Assembly: GCF_000764305.2 (NCBI RefSeq)
Contig: NW_025947503.1
Coordinates: 50,321-114,320 of the forward strand
DNA length: 64,000 nt
Direction of reading: 5' to 3'
Source of the DNA: Hyalella azteca
Lineage: Eukaryota; Arthropoda; Malacostraca; Amphipoda; Hyalellidae
Under the pieces are notes generated by a model. The model saw only the letters and a program-made list of their open reading frames with translations. It did not search any database and had not been told where the DNA came from. The position numbers and the translations under genes were made by a program. Below, piece after piece: positions 24,791-35,065 of this stretch. Each line of letters begins with the position of its first letter. Within the stretch, counting starts at the first letter, position 1.

Positions 24791-25769
24791 CAACCTAGGA
24801 ACTAAAGGTAATGAAATGAAGACAGAGAACCAGGTGTAAATATTGGATAAAAAAGAGAATTGGCAATTTGGCTTATAAAATATAACCAAAATTACAGATA
24901 TTATGGTATGCTCATTCACTATGGATGTGCTTCCGTGATAGCCATGCTTGATTTATGCGTTAAAAATATTACAATAATTGAAAAATGTTGTTCAGATATT
25001 TATTTATTTTTCCATCACCAGTCAATAACACTCACGCTCAATTTTCCCACTGCCCTCAATCAGAGTCTCCTCCATCCTAACCACTCTATTCTCTTTCCCA
25101 CTCCGACGCCCCATATACCACCATCTGGTTCTTCACAGTTCCCTTCACATTCACATCACACATTAAAACTCTAAAATTACTTTCAGCGCCTCTGCCTCGC
25201 ACAAAAAACTCCACCTCTGCTACCATATATCATGCCTTTGTCATGCCTTTCACTGCCGAGCAGTAATATTTGTAATATTAGTATTAGTATTTTGTAATAG
25301 TAGCAACAATATTTAGTAATAGTAATACTGGCTGGCAGTTTCCGTTTATGTATTTAATTTCCAACTATATAATGTAGTGGGCATTGAAGAAAGTTGAATG
25401 AGTCGCAATGCTGCATTAATGCAGCACGATATTTTTACAGGTCGTTGTTTAGTATCCTAGAATGAGCTAAATAAGTGCCCTGTGTTACTAACAAGGTCTC
25501 TTTGTTTACTGATTAAAAAATATTATATAGCAAAACAAAGTCCCCATTAATAGCAAAACAAAAAACAAAAAATAAATTCAACATTGACAGTGCTTTATTT
25601 GTAGAAAACACGATTTACAAAAACAACTTGATAAGATACGAGTATATACACTGCCCGAATTACAAGGCATATCTTTGCACACACTATATAAAACATAATA
25701 TATTAACTTATTTTAGGTACCGTCCTGATGCGCGGTCACCAAGGCTGCACGAAGAGAATAGCGTTCACC
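24791..25769. other. Intronic sequence, no exon recognised
   Basis: AT-rich between A1 and the candidate B1. A short ATTTGTAATATTAGTATTAG tract lies near 25270. Nothing coding could be supported. Confidence 0.45.
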
Positions 25770-26385
25770 CCTCCCCCCCTCTCTATCATTCGGCACTACT
25801 AATCATCACTCTCGAGCTACCTATCATCCCTCTCTCTACGTAGCATCCCACTCTCTAATAATCATACCACTTTCTACATGTCATTGCTCTCTCTATACTC
25901 ATCATCTCACGGGGATAATATGCCTATCATCGCACTTTCTTACTATCATTCCTCTTTCTAGTTATCATCCCTCAGCTAATAACCCCTCACCCTACCTATC
26001 TTTCCTCTATTCAAATCATTCTTTTATCCCTATTTAATTACTCTCTTCTCTTGCTCTATAATTTTTCTTTCTCTTTACCTAGCTCCCCTTTCCGTACTTA
26101 TCACATTCCTTTTCGCTCGTCTCATTATATTAATCTTGATTTGTCATCCATTTCGCTAGACGAGGATGGCTGGCTTCCTATAAATACGTTAGCAATACTT
26201 TTATACTTACATACTCCCATCTTTAAGTTCATTATTTACTTATCGACTCCATTCAACTCGCTCTTTGTCTATCATCCTTGTCTCTACCTCTACGTTACTC
26301 AACATACCTCTTCACCTATCATCCTTCTATCGCTCTACCCAAGCTCACGCCACATCAGGCAACAAGTATCCTCATCCTTCGTCCG
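25770..26385. repeat. Polypyrimidine tract of decayed TATCATCCCTCTCT units
   Basis: The plus strand is strongly C/T-rich and reiterates TATCATCCCTCTCTCT-like words with much drift. It ends in a pyrimidine run just before a possible AG acceptor at 26387-26388, so it could act as the polypyrimidine tract for candidate exon B1. Confidence 0.6.
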
Positions 26386-26388
26386 CAG

Positions 26389-26516
26389 CTGGAGACGTGA
26401 TGGCAGTTGCACTAATGCTTGGCAGAATCATCTCTCTACCTCCATTTTTACGTTCACCACGCCCCATGGAATGGGGGGTGGTGGGGGGGGGCCTTAACAA
26501 ATTGCTAAGGCAATAA
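26389..26516 (+). pseudogene. Candidate NLR exon B1, degraded or disrupted
   Basis: After a pyrimidine-rich acceptor (CGTCCGCAG), the phase required by A1 gives GDVMAVALML, which matches the start of exon B2 (RDLEAVALML) at 34645 and 45666. Similarity fades after about 12 codons, and a stop is reached at 26514-26516 with no donor in the expected phase 2. It may be a B exon broken by insertion of the pyrimidine- and G-rich material, or a chance match. Without a B exon, A1 and C1 cannot be joined in the C1 frame. Confidence 0.35.
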
Positions 26517-26744
26517 ATAGGAGGCGTGACTACATATACTGTGGGATGCAACGCAATCTCTCAGTGCCCATCATGACAGCAAGGTGGAAGGTTGCAGCCA
26601 CTCGCTCTACACCTTCCTTTCGTACTTTTAAGGCTTAGTTTCGGTATGTTGGCTACGTTACGACTCTTTTACGTCATTTTACGTGCCGCCCGGCAGTCTT
26701 TTGGCCGTACTGAAAACCTCATACTGCTCTCACGGCAAATCTAT

Positions 26745-27210
26745 CTCCTCCTACAGTTTTCAAGCTACAGCAATGAGACATATACCGTTCGATTCGTAAA
26801 GACAAGGCCTATCGACTCACACATCACTTTTTTGAATTTCGGTCTGGTTCGTTTTTTATATGGGGAAGAAGGGGGGGGAGGGGTGAAAAATGTAAAAAAT
26901 GGAAAAAAACGTCATAAAAAAAACTAGGTGGAGAATGAAAAAAGTGATGTGTGAGTCGATAGATATGGTCTTTACAAATCGAATGACACGTGTCTCGATG
27001 TTGTAGGATGATATTTGTGGGAGGAGATAGATTTTCTGAAGTACCCCTTTTTAGCCGTTTTCTATGAATTTCACGTTTTCTATCAATTTTTTCGAAAAAT
27101 ACATAGGAGCAAAATGTTTTTCTTTTTACCTTTTACGTATGTATGTGAAGTTTCATGACAATCGGATAATAACTGTAGAAGTTTTTCCGGAGCGAGGTCA
27201 ATCCCCTTAA
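26745..27210. mobile_element. Foldback-like repeat with TTAA end
   Basis: The arm at about 26750-26825 is repeated inverted at about 26945-27025 (GATTCGTAAAGAC against GTCTTTACAAATC). The right end reads TCAATCCCCTTAA at 27198-27210, like the inverted ends of the element at 60757-61984. The left end was not located. Confidence 0.5.
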
Positions 27211-27322
27211 TGTAAAAATAAACTCATAATAAATAATACACACACGAAGATATTGTGAAGAACAGAAGCATGCATGAGTAGTGCTGAGTAAACTGAAGAA
27301 TCGGAGTTAATTTTGCCAAACA

Positions 27323-27785
27323 TTAAGGGGGAGGAATACTTTTTGAAAAACTTTTTTGTTTACGGACGGATCTCTCTTAAACTTCATACACATATGTAAA
27401 AACGCAAAAGAATCACATTTTGTTCATGTAATTTTTCATGTAATTCATAGAAAACGGACAAAAAAGGAGGTACTGTAGAAATGTATCTCCTCCTAGGGTT
27501 TTCAAGCTACAACATAGAGACGCATATCATTCGATGCGTAAAGACCATACCAATCGAGTAACGAAGCCCGATTTTTTATTTTTGCCTTAGTTTTTTTTAA
27601 CACTCATTTTTCCATTTTTTTCTTCACATTTCCCCCCTTCCCCCCATTTTGAATCCAAACTATGCACAAATCTAAAAAAAGGGCTTCGTTTCTCGATAGG
27701 TATGGTCTTTACGAATCGAATGGTATATGTCTCATCGCTGTAGCTTCAAAACTCTAGGAGGTGATAGGTTTTCCGTGACAATAAG
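27323..27785. mobile_element. Foldback-like repeat, second copy
   Basis: Starts TTAAGGGGGAGG and carries an inverted pair: about 27490-27572 (TTTTCAAGCTACAACATAGAG, then GCGTAAAGACCATACC) and about 27675-27770 (GGTATGGTCTTTACGAATCG, then GCTGTAGCTTCAAAAC). The family also occurs at 54553-54840 and 60757-61984. Confidence 0.55.
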
Positions 27786-28005
27786 TTAAACTTTTCAGGA
27801 CAGCGCGACAAAGTCCCGCGCGCCTCGAAATAGGCACTCAATGTAGCATGGATACCAAACTACAGGCTTCTGTAGCTTCCTTCCACTCAAGGATGGTAGC
27901 AGTGAATGGCAGTACACCTCGCCGTACGAAGCGAAGAGGATGACTGAGCCTTGATGCCACAAAACACCATATATCTAGTGTTGGCCAGCGAATTTCCTCC
28001 CATCT

Positions 28006-28327
28006 AATTACTGAAAGAACTCCCCCCCGCCCCCCTTTAAAGAGCAGCCGTGTACGTATAAATTCACGTACAGGGATCGCAGTGGTATCGTTGGATAGCT
28101 CAGAATGTCAGCTTTAAGATGAGACTAAACGAGTAACTAAAGCGCAACTCAATCAGGCACTATATTTAAAATGCTCAGCAGCTAATTACCTTGTATCTAA
28201 TTAGTGAAGGAACTCTCCCACCCGCCCCCCTTTAAAGAGCCGTCATGTACGTATAAAATCACTTACAGTGATCGCAGTGGTATCGTTGGATAGGGCAGAA
28301 TGTCAGCTTTAAGATGATACTAAATAC
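28006..28327. repeat. Two direct copies of a segment of about 125 bp
   Basis: The blocks at about 28006-28133 and 28201-28327 share CGCCCCCCTTTAAAGAGC and ATCGCAGTGGTATCGTTGGA with a period of about 195 bp. No coding frame is conserved. Confidence 0.75.
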
Positions 28328-28689
28328 CAGAAAAGCCAAATCCGAAAAAAGTATACCTCCCCCTTAACTTTATAGTGAAGAACGCATGCTCGGTGATTAT
28401 ATTGTATGCGTAGTTGAATATAGTACAGAATAAGAAATGTTGGGAGAATTAGGCACGATGGCGTCAATGTTTCATTACATTCATAAAACAAGAAGACCTT
28501 TATACACGAGTATGCAGGTATTTATGGTCAAAGGTCTTTGAAGTATTTACTGGAATAATTATTCCTGAAGAAATGTACATATATGATAATTTGTTTCAAT
28601 TGTTAAAAACGATCCGCATAATCTATAGTTTTTATGTTCTGCACTATTTAAACTACATTGACAAGAAAAGTATGGACATGAGGATTAGA

Positions 28690-28925
28690 ATACACGTCAG
28701 GCTATTATTGTGCAGAAGCTAAGCATGAACATGTAGAGCAGAATACATGGCAGGACATATAGCGCAAAAACTAAGCATGAACATGTAGAGCAGAATACAA
28801 GGCAGGATATATAGCGCAGAAACCAAGCATGAATATGTAGAGCTGAGTACATGGCAGGATATATAGTGCAGAAGCTAAGCATGAATATGTAAAGCTGAGT
28901 ACATGGCAGGATATATGTAGAATAG
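28690..28925. repeat. 52-bp minisatellite, about 4 units
   Basis: Units contain GGCAGGATATATAGCGCAGA and GCATGAACATGTAGAGC, repeating every 52 bp or so. Confidence 0.85.
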
Positions 28926-28996
28926 AGTAGTTCAGGAGCGCTCGGAGCGTTCATTTCTGTGCAGAAAATTTTTATAATTGGTCTCATCAATCGGAG

Positions 28997-29347
28997 ACAA
29001 TCAAAGCCGCTCGGCGTTAGAAAGCACGGCGCTGTAAAGCACGGTTTTAGGAAGCATGGCGCTAGGAAGCACGGCGCTAGGAAGCAGGGCACTAGGAGCA
29101 TGGCGTTGGGAATCACGGCGCTGGAAAGCCCGGCGTTAGGAAGCACTGCGCTGGAAAGCCCGACGTTAGGAAGCACGGCGCTAGGAAGCATGGCGCTGGA
29201 AAGCACGGCGCTGGAAAACACGGCGTTAGGAAGCACCGCGCTAGGAAGCACGGCGCCAGAAAGCACGGCGTTAGGAAGCACGGCGCTAGGAAGCACGGTG
29301 TTAGGAAGCATAGCAGCAGAAAGCACGGCGTTAGGAAGCACGGCGTT
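28997..29347. repeat. 15-bp minisatellite at the left end of duplication copy 1
   Basis: Units of AGGAAGCACGGCGTT with substitutions repeat about 23 times. The same minisatellite is at 40327-40905, upstream of the second copy, so it belongs to the duplicated unit. Open frames on both strands arise because 15 is divisible by three. Confidence 0.9.
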
Positions 29348-29382
29348 AATGAAATGAATGCACTGTTTACAGGAACAATGTC

Positions 29383-29970
29383 AAGCATGTACCTTTAGTC
29401 GACCGCCAAAAAGTATATTTACCTACATTACACATCAAACTAGGATTGATGAAAAATTTAGTAAGAGGAATCCCCCATAATAGCTCTGCTTTTGAATACC
29501 CGAAGAAAAAATTTGGGGCTGCCAAGACTGATGCAGTGCTTAAGGCAAGTATAGTTGCGGGTCACCAAATCCGAGAGATTGTCAAAGATAAAGACTTCAA
29601 GAATAAACTAAACCCTTTGGAATCAGCTGCTTGGAACTCCTTCATCCTTGTAGTAAACCACTTCCTGGGAAACTACTAGGCAGAAAATTATGTTGCACTG
29701 GTTGAAGATATGATTGAAGCCTACCACAAGATGGGTTGCCGCATGTCGTTGAAGATGCATTTTATTTTTTCCCACTTGGATTTTTTCCCTGAAAACCTTG
29801 GTGATATAAGTGATGAGCATGGTGAACGTTTTCACCAAGATATTGCGCTTTTGGAAAGTCGGTATCAAGGTCGCTTTAATCCAAATATGATGGGAGACTA
29901 TTGTTGGTTGCTACAAAGGGAGGAAGAATCTACTCACCGTCGCAAATCAAGAGGGAAAAAACATTTCTAA
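29383..29970 (+). pseudogene. Remnant of a multicopy invertebrate (transposon-like) ORF
   Basis: One frame runs from about 29383 to 29970 with a single TAG at 29677-29679. Recognisable elements are LPTLHIKLGLMKNLV near the start, AAWNSF and NHFLGNY before the stop, then MSLKMHFIFSHLDFFPENLG, DEHGERFHQD and GDYCWLLQRE after it. From memory, very similar proteins are abundant, uncharacterised and scattered in arthropod genomes, which suggests a mobile-element origin; I do not know the function. There is no start codon at the left end, and the second duplication copy lacks this block at the equivalent place (40906-40985), so it was inserted in copy 1 or deleted from copy 2. Confidence 0.65.
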
Positions 29971-30364
29971 AATACATATCATAGCAATTAGGTAAGATTT
30001 CTTTTAAAACTGTCTTAATTAACATTTTCTTATATTTTGATTACATAAATACGATATTTGAAATGTATAACCAAATATTATTTATTCATGTTCAGTTTAC
30101 CTAATGCTGCATTTTTAGGAAGTACATCAAAATTTTTTTTTAATATCTCGAAAACTAGACGTGCTAGAGTACCTCTGTTTGCAGATTTGAAATTAGCGAC
30201 CTCGTTTCCTTTTAAGAAAGGTAGTTTGGTTTGAGTTTTGCAACAAATTTTTTTTGTTGCATAGTGAAAACCAACGTTGTTTCAACGCCAGATGCCTGCT
30301 AGACAATTGCTTATTGAGCTTCTCTGGCACTGACATCAAGACACCACCAACAATTCCGTTGCAG

Positions 30365-30513
30365 GTATCAGCTCACTGAGCTGTGGTGTGGCATCAGCAC
30401 TGCAACTGCCGTCGACGCTGTGGCGTCCGTGGCCACGGCCACAACTGCGCTGTACATCACACTCCCCGCTCCCCTCAGCCTGCACGCCCTGCACGGCAAA
30501 TATAAGAGCCTAG
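30365..30513 (+). CDS. NLR exon C1 (copy 1)
   Basis: Bounded by CCGTTGCAG and CTAG|GTGAGG, 149 nt, entering with one base of a split codon and leaving phase 1. Reads YQLTELWCGIST, then a short helix, the strand-like LYITLPAP, then LSLHALHGKYKSL. It aligns with C2 (35405) and C1' (41045), where LxxLHGKY or LRGKY is conserved. Direct splicing from A1 would be out of frame, so a B exon is needed between them. Confidence 0.75.
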
Positions 30514-30949
30514 GTGAGGGCGGGTGGTTTGGGGTATGCAGCCTTGCAAGAACTGGTGCAGCAGGACCAAGTTTAGCTTAACGGCCTCGTTCAAAGGATA
30601 ATTCTAACAAGTTTGAGTTAGTTTAGTTTTCACATATATAAATTCCATATTTTTAGTTTATTTTCAATTGCATGTAATTTCCGTTATACGTGGATGCCGT
30701 CTCCTAATTTAAGGCTCATATACGCTTGATGCCATCGGAGAGGCGTGCTTCACGGCAAACGAAGGCACAAATGGAAATTTGTCAACGCGTCATTGGCCAC
30801 GTGACCTCCTCACGTGTTCCTCACGGGTAGAGCCCGTGTGCTCCTTGGGCAACGTCTGTTCCTCACGGGTAGAGAGCATATGCGCCCCACAGGCCATGTA
30901 AGCGCCACGCGGGCTCCCATGAACAATTTAAAGCAACGCTGGGTGAAGG

Positions 30950-31130
30950 ACTGGCTGGAAACCAGGCCATCATGCTGATTGCAACCAGGCAATCATGCTG
31001 GATTGCAACCAGGCCCTCATGCTGGGTTACAACCAGGCCATCATGCTGGGTTGCAACCAGGCAATCATGCTGGGTTGTAACCAAGCGATTATGCTGGGTT
31101 ACAACCAGGCCATCATGCTGGGTTGTAACC
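30950..31130. repeat. 24-bp minisatellite in intron C-D, copy 1 (about 7 units)
   Basis: Units contain AACCAGGCAATCATGCTGGG. The array is cut short at 31131 by adapter sequence; the homologous array in copy 2 (41470-41906) has about 18 units. Confidence 0.9.
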
Positions 31131-31238
31131 CTGTCTCTTATACACATCTNCATCTGCAGAGGATGAGAAGGTGTTAGGGTGCCGCAGGTTTCGTATATAC
31201 CTGTCTCTTATACACATCTAGATGTGTATAAGAGACAG
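31131..31238. other. Nextera transposase adapter and mate-pair junction (assembly artefact)
   Basis: 31131-31149 is the 19-base mosaic end CTGTCTCTTATACACATCT. 31201-31219 repeats it and 31220-31238 is its exact reverse complement, together forming the 38-base junction adapter made when Nextera mate-pair fragments are circularised. The 50 bases between (31151-31200) are of unknown origin. Conceptual translation gives SYTHLDVYKRQ, a familiar adapter signature. The flanking sequence is therefore a misjoin or a badly filled gap, and genomic sequence present in copy 2 is missing here. Confidence 0.97.
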
Positions 31239-31443
31239 GCCCCCGAGCGGACGTGCGTCTGCCAGCCCTGCCCCCGCCGTGCCAGGAGGGGCACGACGCT
31301 GGGGTCGAGAGCCCGCCCAGCCCCCGAGCTGACGTGCGTCTGCCAGCCCTGCCCCCGCCGTATATGACTGTGTGGGGCGCCGGGCCCGGCAGCTGTGAGG
31401 CCATCGCCCGGGCCATCAACAAAGTCGCCCCACACACCAAAAG
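31239..31443 (+). CDS. NLR exon D1 (copy 1), 5' end lost to misassembly
   Basis: The frame ends AAAAG|GTTATT at 31443, as in D1' at 43087. The conserved part is GSCEAIARAINKVAPHTK. The 5' end and acceptor are replaced by adapter, and a segment beginning GCCCCCGAGC is present twice (31239-31279 and about 31317-31357) where copy 2 has it once. The exon is real but this stretch cannot be trusted. Confidence 0.6.
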
Positions 31444-31980
31444 GTTATTTACTTCCTGTGATAGAGGAGGAAGCATTCAGCTTTGTGGCCACTAAATCGC
31501 AAATAATAAGAAATTGATAAGAAACAATAAACCACAAACATTTTTGATTAGAAGCGTTCCATCAAATAAATCATATCCTCCCATTCTCAATGGCAACTTT
31601 TGAATTCTAAATTCTCCAACCAATGTTTTTGACAATCTCGTGTCGAAAAATCAATACGCCAGCGAATTTTAAATCATGTTTATATTCAAATAAAAGTCTC
31701 GCCACAACCCACTGTTGGCTACTCTAGGTTGGAATTGTTAAACGTTATAGATTTCCCGTAGCCTTGTCTTCTGTTGGCCTATTCTATCCTCAGTATCCAC
31801 TCTATCTATTTCAGCTGTGTTATTAGCTTATGTATGAAACAGTTTTTTTCAAACGATTCCTAACTGCTTATGTGTGAAAAACTTGATTGTGTTTCACACG
31901 CTTGCACGCTCGGCTAGTCCGTATATCCAGGGACATGTTAGACGGGATCAGTGGATGCTCATCTGTTGGTCCGTGTGCAG
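31444..31980 (+). other. Intron D1-E1, copy 1
   Basis: AT-rich intron closely matching 43088-43626 in copy 2. It ends in TGTTGGTCCGTGTGCAG, identical in both copies. Copy 2 carries a short extra GC-rich segment near 43525-43570. Confidence 0.6.
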
Positions 31981-32103
31981 ACTGAGGGGGATAGTGCTGT
32001 GGGACCCCGAGCTGGGAGAGGATGAGCTGCGGCAACTGCTGGAGGAACTGCAGCGCGAAGGCGTGCGCTGTGGCGCTGGCAACACGCGATACACAAGAGA
32101 TCC
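31981..32103 (+). CDS. NLR exon E1 (copy 1), leucine-rich-repeat-like
   Basis: 123 nt, phase 1 base in and phase 2 out (CC|GTGAGT). Reads LRGIVLWDPELGEDELRQLL, then EELQREGVRC. The pattern I-x-L-x5-L-x4-L-x2-L-L-x2-L-x3-G-V-R follows the ribonuclease-inhibitor-type leucine-rich repeat: strand, loop, helix, turn. It aligns with E2 (37214), E1' (43627) and the minus-strand E at 60406. This exon gives the best clue that the C-terminal region is a divergent LRR array, the usual ligand-sensing part of NLRs. Confidence 0.75.
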
Positions 32104-32752
32104 GTGAGTCTCAGTAGATACCGACACACGTGCCGTGAGTCTCAGTAGATACAGACACACGTGCCGTGAGTCTCAGTTGATACCGACACACGTGCCGCGT
32201 GTCTCAGTAGATACCGACACACGTGCCGTGAGTCTCAGTGGATACCGACACACGTGCCGCGTGTCTCAGTAGATACCTACACACGTGCCGTGAGTCTCAG
32301 TAGATACAGACACACGTGCCGTGAGTCTCAGTTGATACCGACACACGTGCCGCGTGTCTCAGTAGATACCGACACACGTGCCGTGAGTCTCAGTGGATAC
32401 CGACACACGTGCCGCGTGTCTCAGTAGATACCTACACACGTGCCGTGAGTCTCAGTAGATACCGACACACGTGCCGTGAGTCTCAGTAGATACAGACACA
32501 CGTGCCGTGAGTCTCAGTAGATACCGACACACGTGCCGTGAGTCTCAGTAGATACAGACACACGTGCCGTGAGTCTCAGTAGATACCGACACACGTGCCG
32601 TGAGTCGCAGTAGATACAGACACACGTGCCGTGAGTCTCAGTAGATACCGACACACGCGCCGTGAGTCTCAGTAGATACAGACACACGTGCCGTGAGTCT
32701 CAGTAGATACAGACACACGTGCCGCGACTCTCAGTAGATACCGACACACGTA
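32104..32752. repeat. 31-bp minisatellite made from the E1 splice donor (about 21 units)
   Basis: The unit starts GTGAGTCTCAGTAGATACCG and ends ACACGTGCC, period 31. The first unit begins exactly at the exon E1 donor, and each following unit restores CC|GTGAGT, apart from several with GCGTGT in place of GTGAGT. Copy 2 has about 5 units (43753-43915). Splicing at a downstream donor would add a TGA at once (CC+G, TGA). Confidence 0.95.
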
Positions 32753-33028
32753 TCTACATTTTAACTATTAATAATACATAAAATATTACAAATACTAATA
32801 CAGAAATTATTGAATTATTAGCTTTTCAGCTTATTGTTAATTGTCAATCAAAGTTATTTTTCAAAATCATTTCGTGTGTAATTATTTCCGGCTGATAACA
32901 TTTCTTCTGTTAATATCAGCGCTAAATTACTCACCTAATTGACAAACATTACTCAGTTGTTGATGAATGATGAGTGCCACTAAACCAGCCTTCAATTAAT
33001 ACAAACTTGGCCCGTTAATTCCCGGCAG

Positions 33029-33079
33029 CGACGGCTCGGTTGTGCTTCACGTGACGGACGTCCTCCGTGACCCCGACGG
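33029..33079 (+). CDS. NLR exon F1 (copy 1), internal form
   Basis: A 51-nt micro-exon between CCCGGCAG and GACGG|GTGAGT. In phase it reads DGSVVLHVTDVLRDPDG, a strand followed by a turn, completing the LRR-like unit begun in E1. Matches F1' at 44213. Phase 2 out fits A2 at 34229. Confidence 0.7.
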
Positions 33080-34228
33080 GTGAGTGGGGCTGGCTTGGCT
33101 GGGTGATTGACTAGGGTGATTTACTCTGCACTTGGGGAGTACCTGGGGTGCTCAGGGTTCTCTGGGTGATCTACGTGGGTCAACCCCTGGTCGTCTTGTG
33201 AGCATTGGGGATGACATTAACTTTACGTGGTGAGTGACCTTGAAGATTGGGGAGGTCATCCGATGCTGCCAAAATGGCGGCCGCCATCGCACAGCTTTTA
33301 GATATCCCCGTAGCCTGGCCTGCAGTGGCAGGACATGCTACGTCCTGCCACCTGTCGTAAATGCCACCACGTTCATTTAGAATATTTTATCATCGAACTT
33401 TGTGATATTTTTTGAACTTTAAGACTAATTTATGTATTTTTTTCTTTCTAATACGTTACAGATATTTGATATGTTGCGACCAAGAAAATATTATTAAAAA
33501 TGCCTGTAGTTTTCTATGTTCTCATTAAGCAGAATTTTTAAGCTTCACGCCCTAAAAAAGTAAACTTATTTTCAAAATCAATATAATGTATTTAGAGAAA
33601 ATGTCCCTATTTATCAAAGGGCATATAATTTATTATTTGTTTTAGTTGAGTGACAGTTATGACGATTAATTCTGTGCTTGTTATTTCATTGAATCTCGTG
33701 AATATTTACAAAACTAAACGTATTCACTGCTTGAAAATCAGTCGATCAGTGATGCAACAGATTATTTAATTTGACATTTTCTAACCGAAACTTTTCTTCT
33801 TGGTTGTTTGCAATTATTCGAGTGTTTGAACGTTTCAATGAATATATTCTTAATGAACGTAAAACTTTTGCAGCTTTACATAGTTTTTTGCAACATGTAG
33901 GGTTACTTCGAGTCTAGATACATGGGATATTTTATTATTTTGAAAACTTTATAGTTTTCGTATTTTTATCCAACTTGTTTTGTCTACATAACTTGCATTA
34001 TTGCGGAGCAGAATTGAGGATTTTAATTTCGTAAATACATTGGGAATATACTAGAAAATCGCTTTCTTTGTTTCAAAATTTCAAGTCTCTTTTATTTTGT
34101 TTTGAAAAGCTTTAAATCTTTCGTTGATTTTAATAATGTGAAACATAAACAAGTCTTGGATGGGCAATACATGTCTTGCCAAGCTCATCAGAGTTGAGCG
34201 GACTGCTTCAAGTCTCCTCCACTCACAG
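33080..34228 (+). other. Intron F1-A2, copy 1
   Basis: AT-rich intron that aligns along most of its length with 44261-45249 in copy 2. No exon or RNA gene seen. Confidence 0.6.
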
Positions 34229-34449
34229 GATTGTGGAGGCTGTAGGCCAAGTCCTCACGCAAATGAAGTCCATCAGCGCAGAGGACTTCGAGGCACTGTG
34301 GCCAGAAATGCAGCGCTGCATGAAAGAAGCTGGCGCCTCAGCGCAGGACTGACGGGAGGCGCTGCTGTGCCGCCCCCACGAGGCGAGGCTCGCCATCACA
34401 GCCGCGCAGGCGACCAGGGCGGAGGACAGGCAGTTCGTGATAACGTGCG
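34229..34449 (+). CDS. NLR exon A2 (copy 1), with an in-frame TGA
   Basis: 221 nt between CACTCACAG and TGCG|GTGAGA. In the phase supplied by F1 it reads IVEAVGQVLTQMKSISAEDF and onward, aligning with A2' (45250). At 34350-34352 the frame has TGA where A2' has TGG (Trp, in the conserved DW pair shared with A1). Either copy 1 is inactivated here, or this is a base-call or consensus error; nearby assembly problems make the second possible. Confidence 0.75.
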
Positions 34450-34644
34450 GTGAGATGCGCGCTTGTTTGTGCATTTAAACGAACCTGTTAAAAGAACGTA
34501 ATTCAGCATACGACAAGTCAGATGTTTGTCGGCGGTTTTTTAGGTGTGAGTCAGCTGATTGTCAGTTATTAAAAAAACTATTTGTTTCGTTAGCAGGCAT
34601 GAAGTAAAGTACACCGCAACTTCTTACAAGCGCGTATCCCGCAG

Positions 34645-34849
34645 GCCGTGACCTGGAGGCGGTTGCCCTGATGATACCGCACGCTGTATCCATGGACGTT
34701 ACGGTGGAGGCGTCACCGGAAGTTCTGAGGACACCCGCGTGGCAGCAGATTACCCGACACCACCGCGGGGACTTGCGGCTCCTTCTTCCAGTCCAGGGCT
34801 CAGAGTTCCTGCCCTGCGATGACCTCCTTCAGCAGCTGGTCGGCAGCAG
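34645..34849 (+). CDS. NLR exon B2 (copy 1)
   Basis: 205 nt, two bases in and phase 2 out (AGCAG|GTGAGG). Reads RDLEAVALMIPHAVSMDVTV and later LRTPAWQQITRHHRG, FLPCDDLLQQLVGS. Helix-strand alternation again suggests LRR-like units. Nearly identical to B2' (45666). Confidence 0.75.
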
Positions 34850-34904
34850 GTGAGGCGTCAACTCTTCCGCTTCCCGCCTTGCATGATAAATGTATTGAGT
34901 TTAA

Positions 34905-35065
34905 TGTTATCAATGGTCATGCATGTGGCGTTGGATGAACTAATGTTATCAACGTTCATGCATGTGGTGTTGGATGAGTTTAATGTTATCAATGGTCATG
35001 CATATGGTCATGCATGTGGTGTTGGATGAGTTTAATGTTATCAATGGTTATGTATGTGATATTTG
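34905..35065. repeat. 40-bp minisatellite in intron B2-C2, copy 1
   Basis: Units contain GTTATCAATGGTCATGCATG and TTGGATGAGTTTAAT; about 4 units with one truncated. The homologous array is at about 45915-46097. Confidence 0.85.

Noticed and set aside
28697..29388. Frames with pentapeptide repeats (LPSAV, GSTAL) in the 15-bp arrays
   Set aside because: Same reason: a repeat with a period divisible by three. The homologous arrays differ in length without regard to frame.
31174..31476. Protein frames containing SYTHLDVYKRQ
   Set aside because: This is the translation of the Nextera junction adapter, not a gene.
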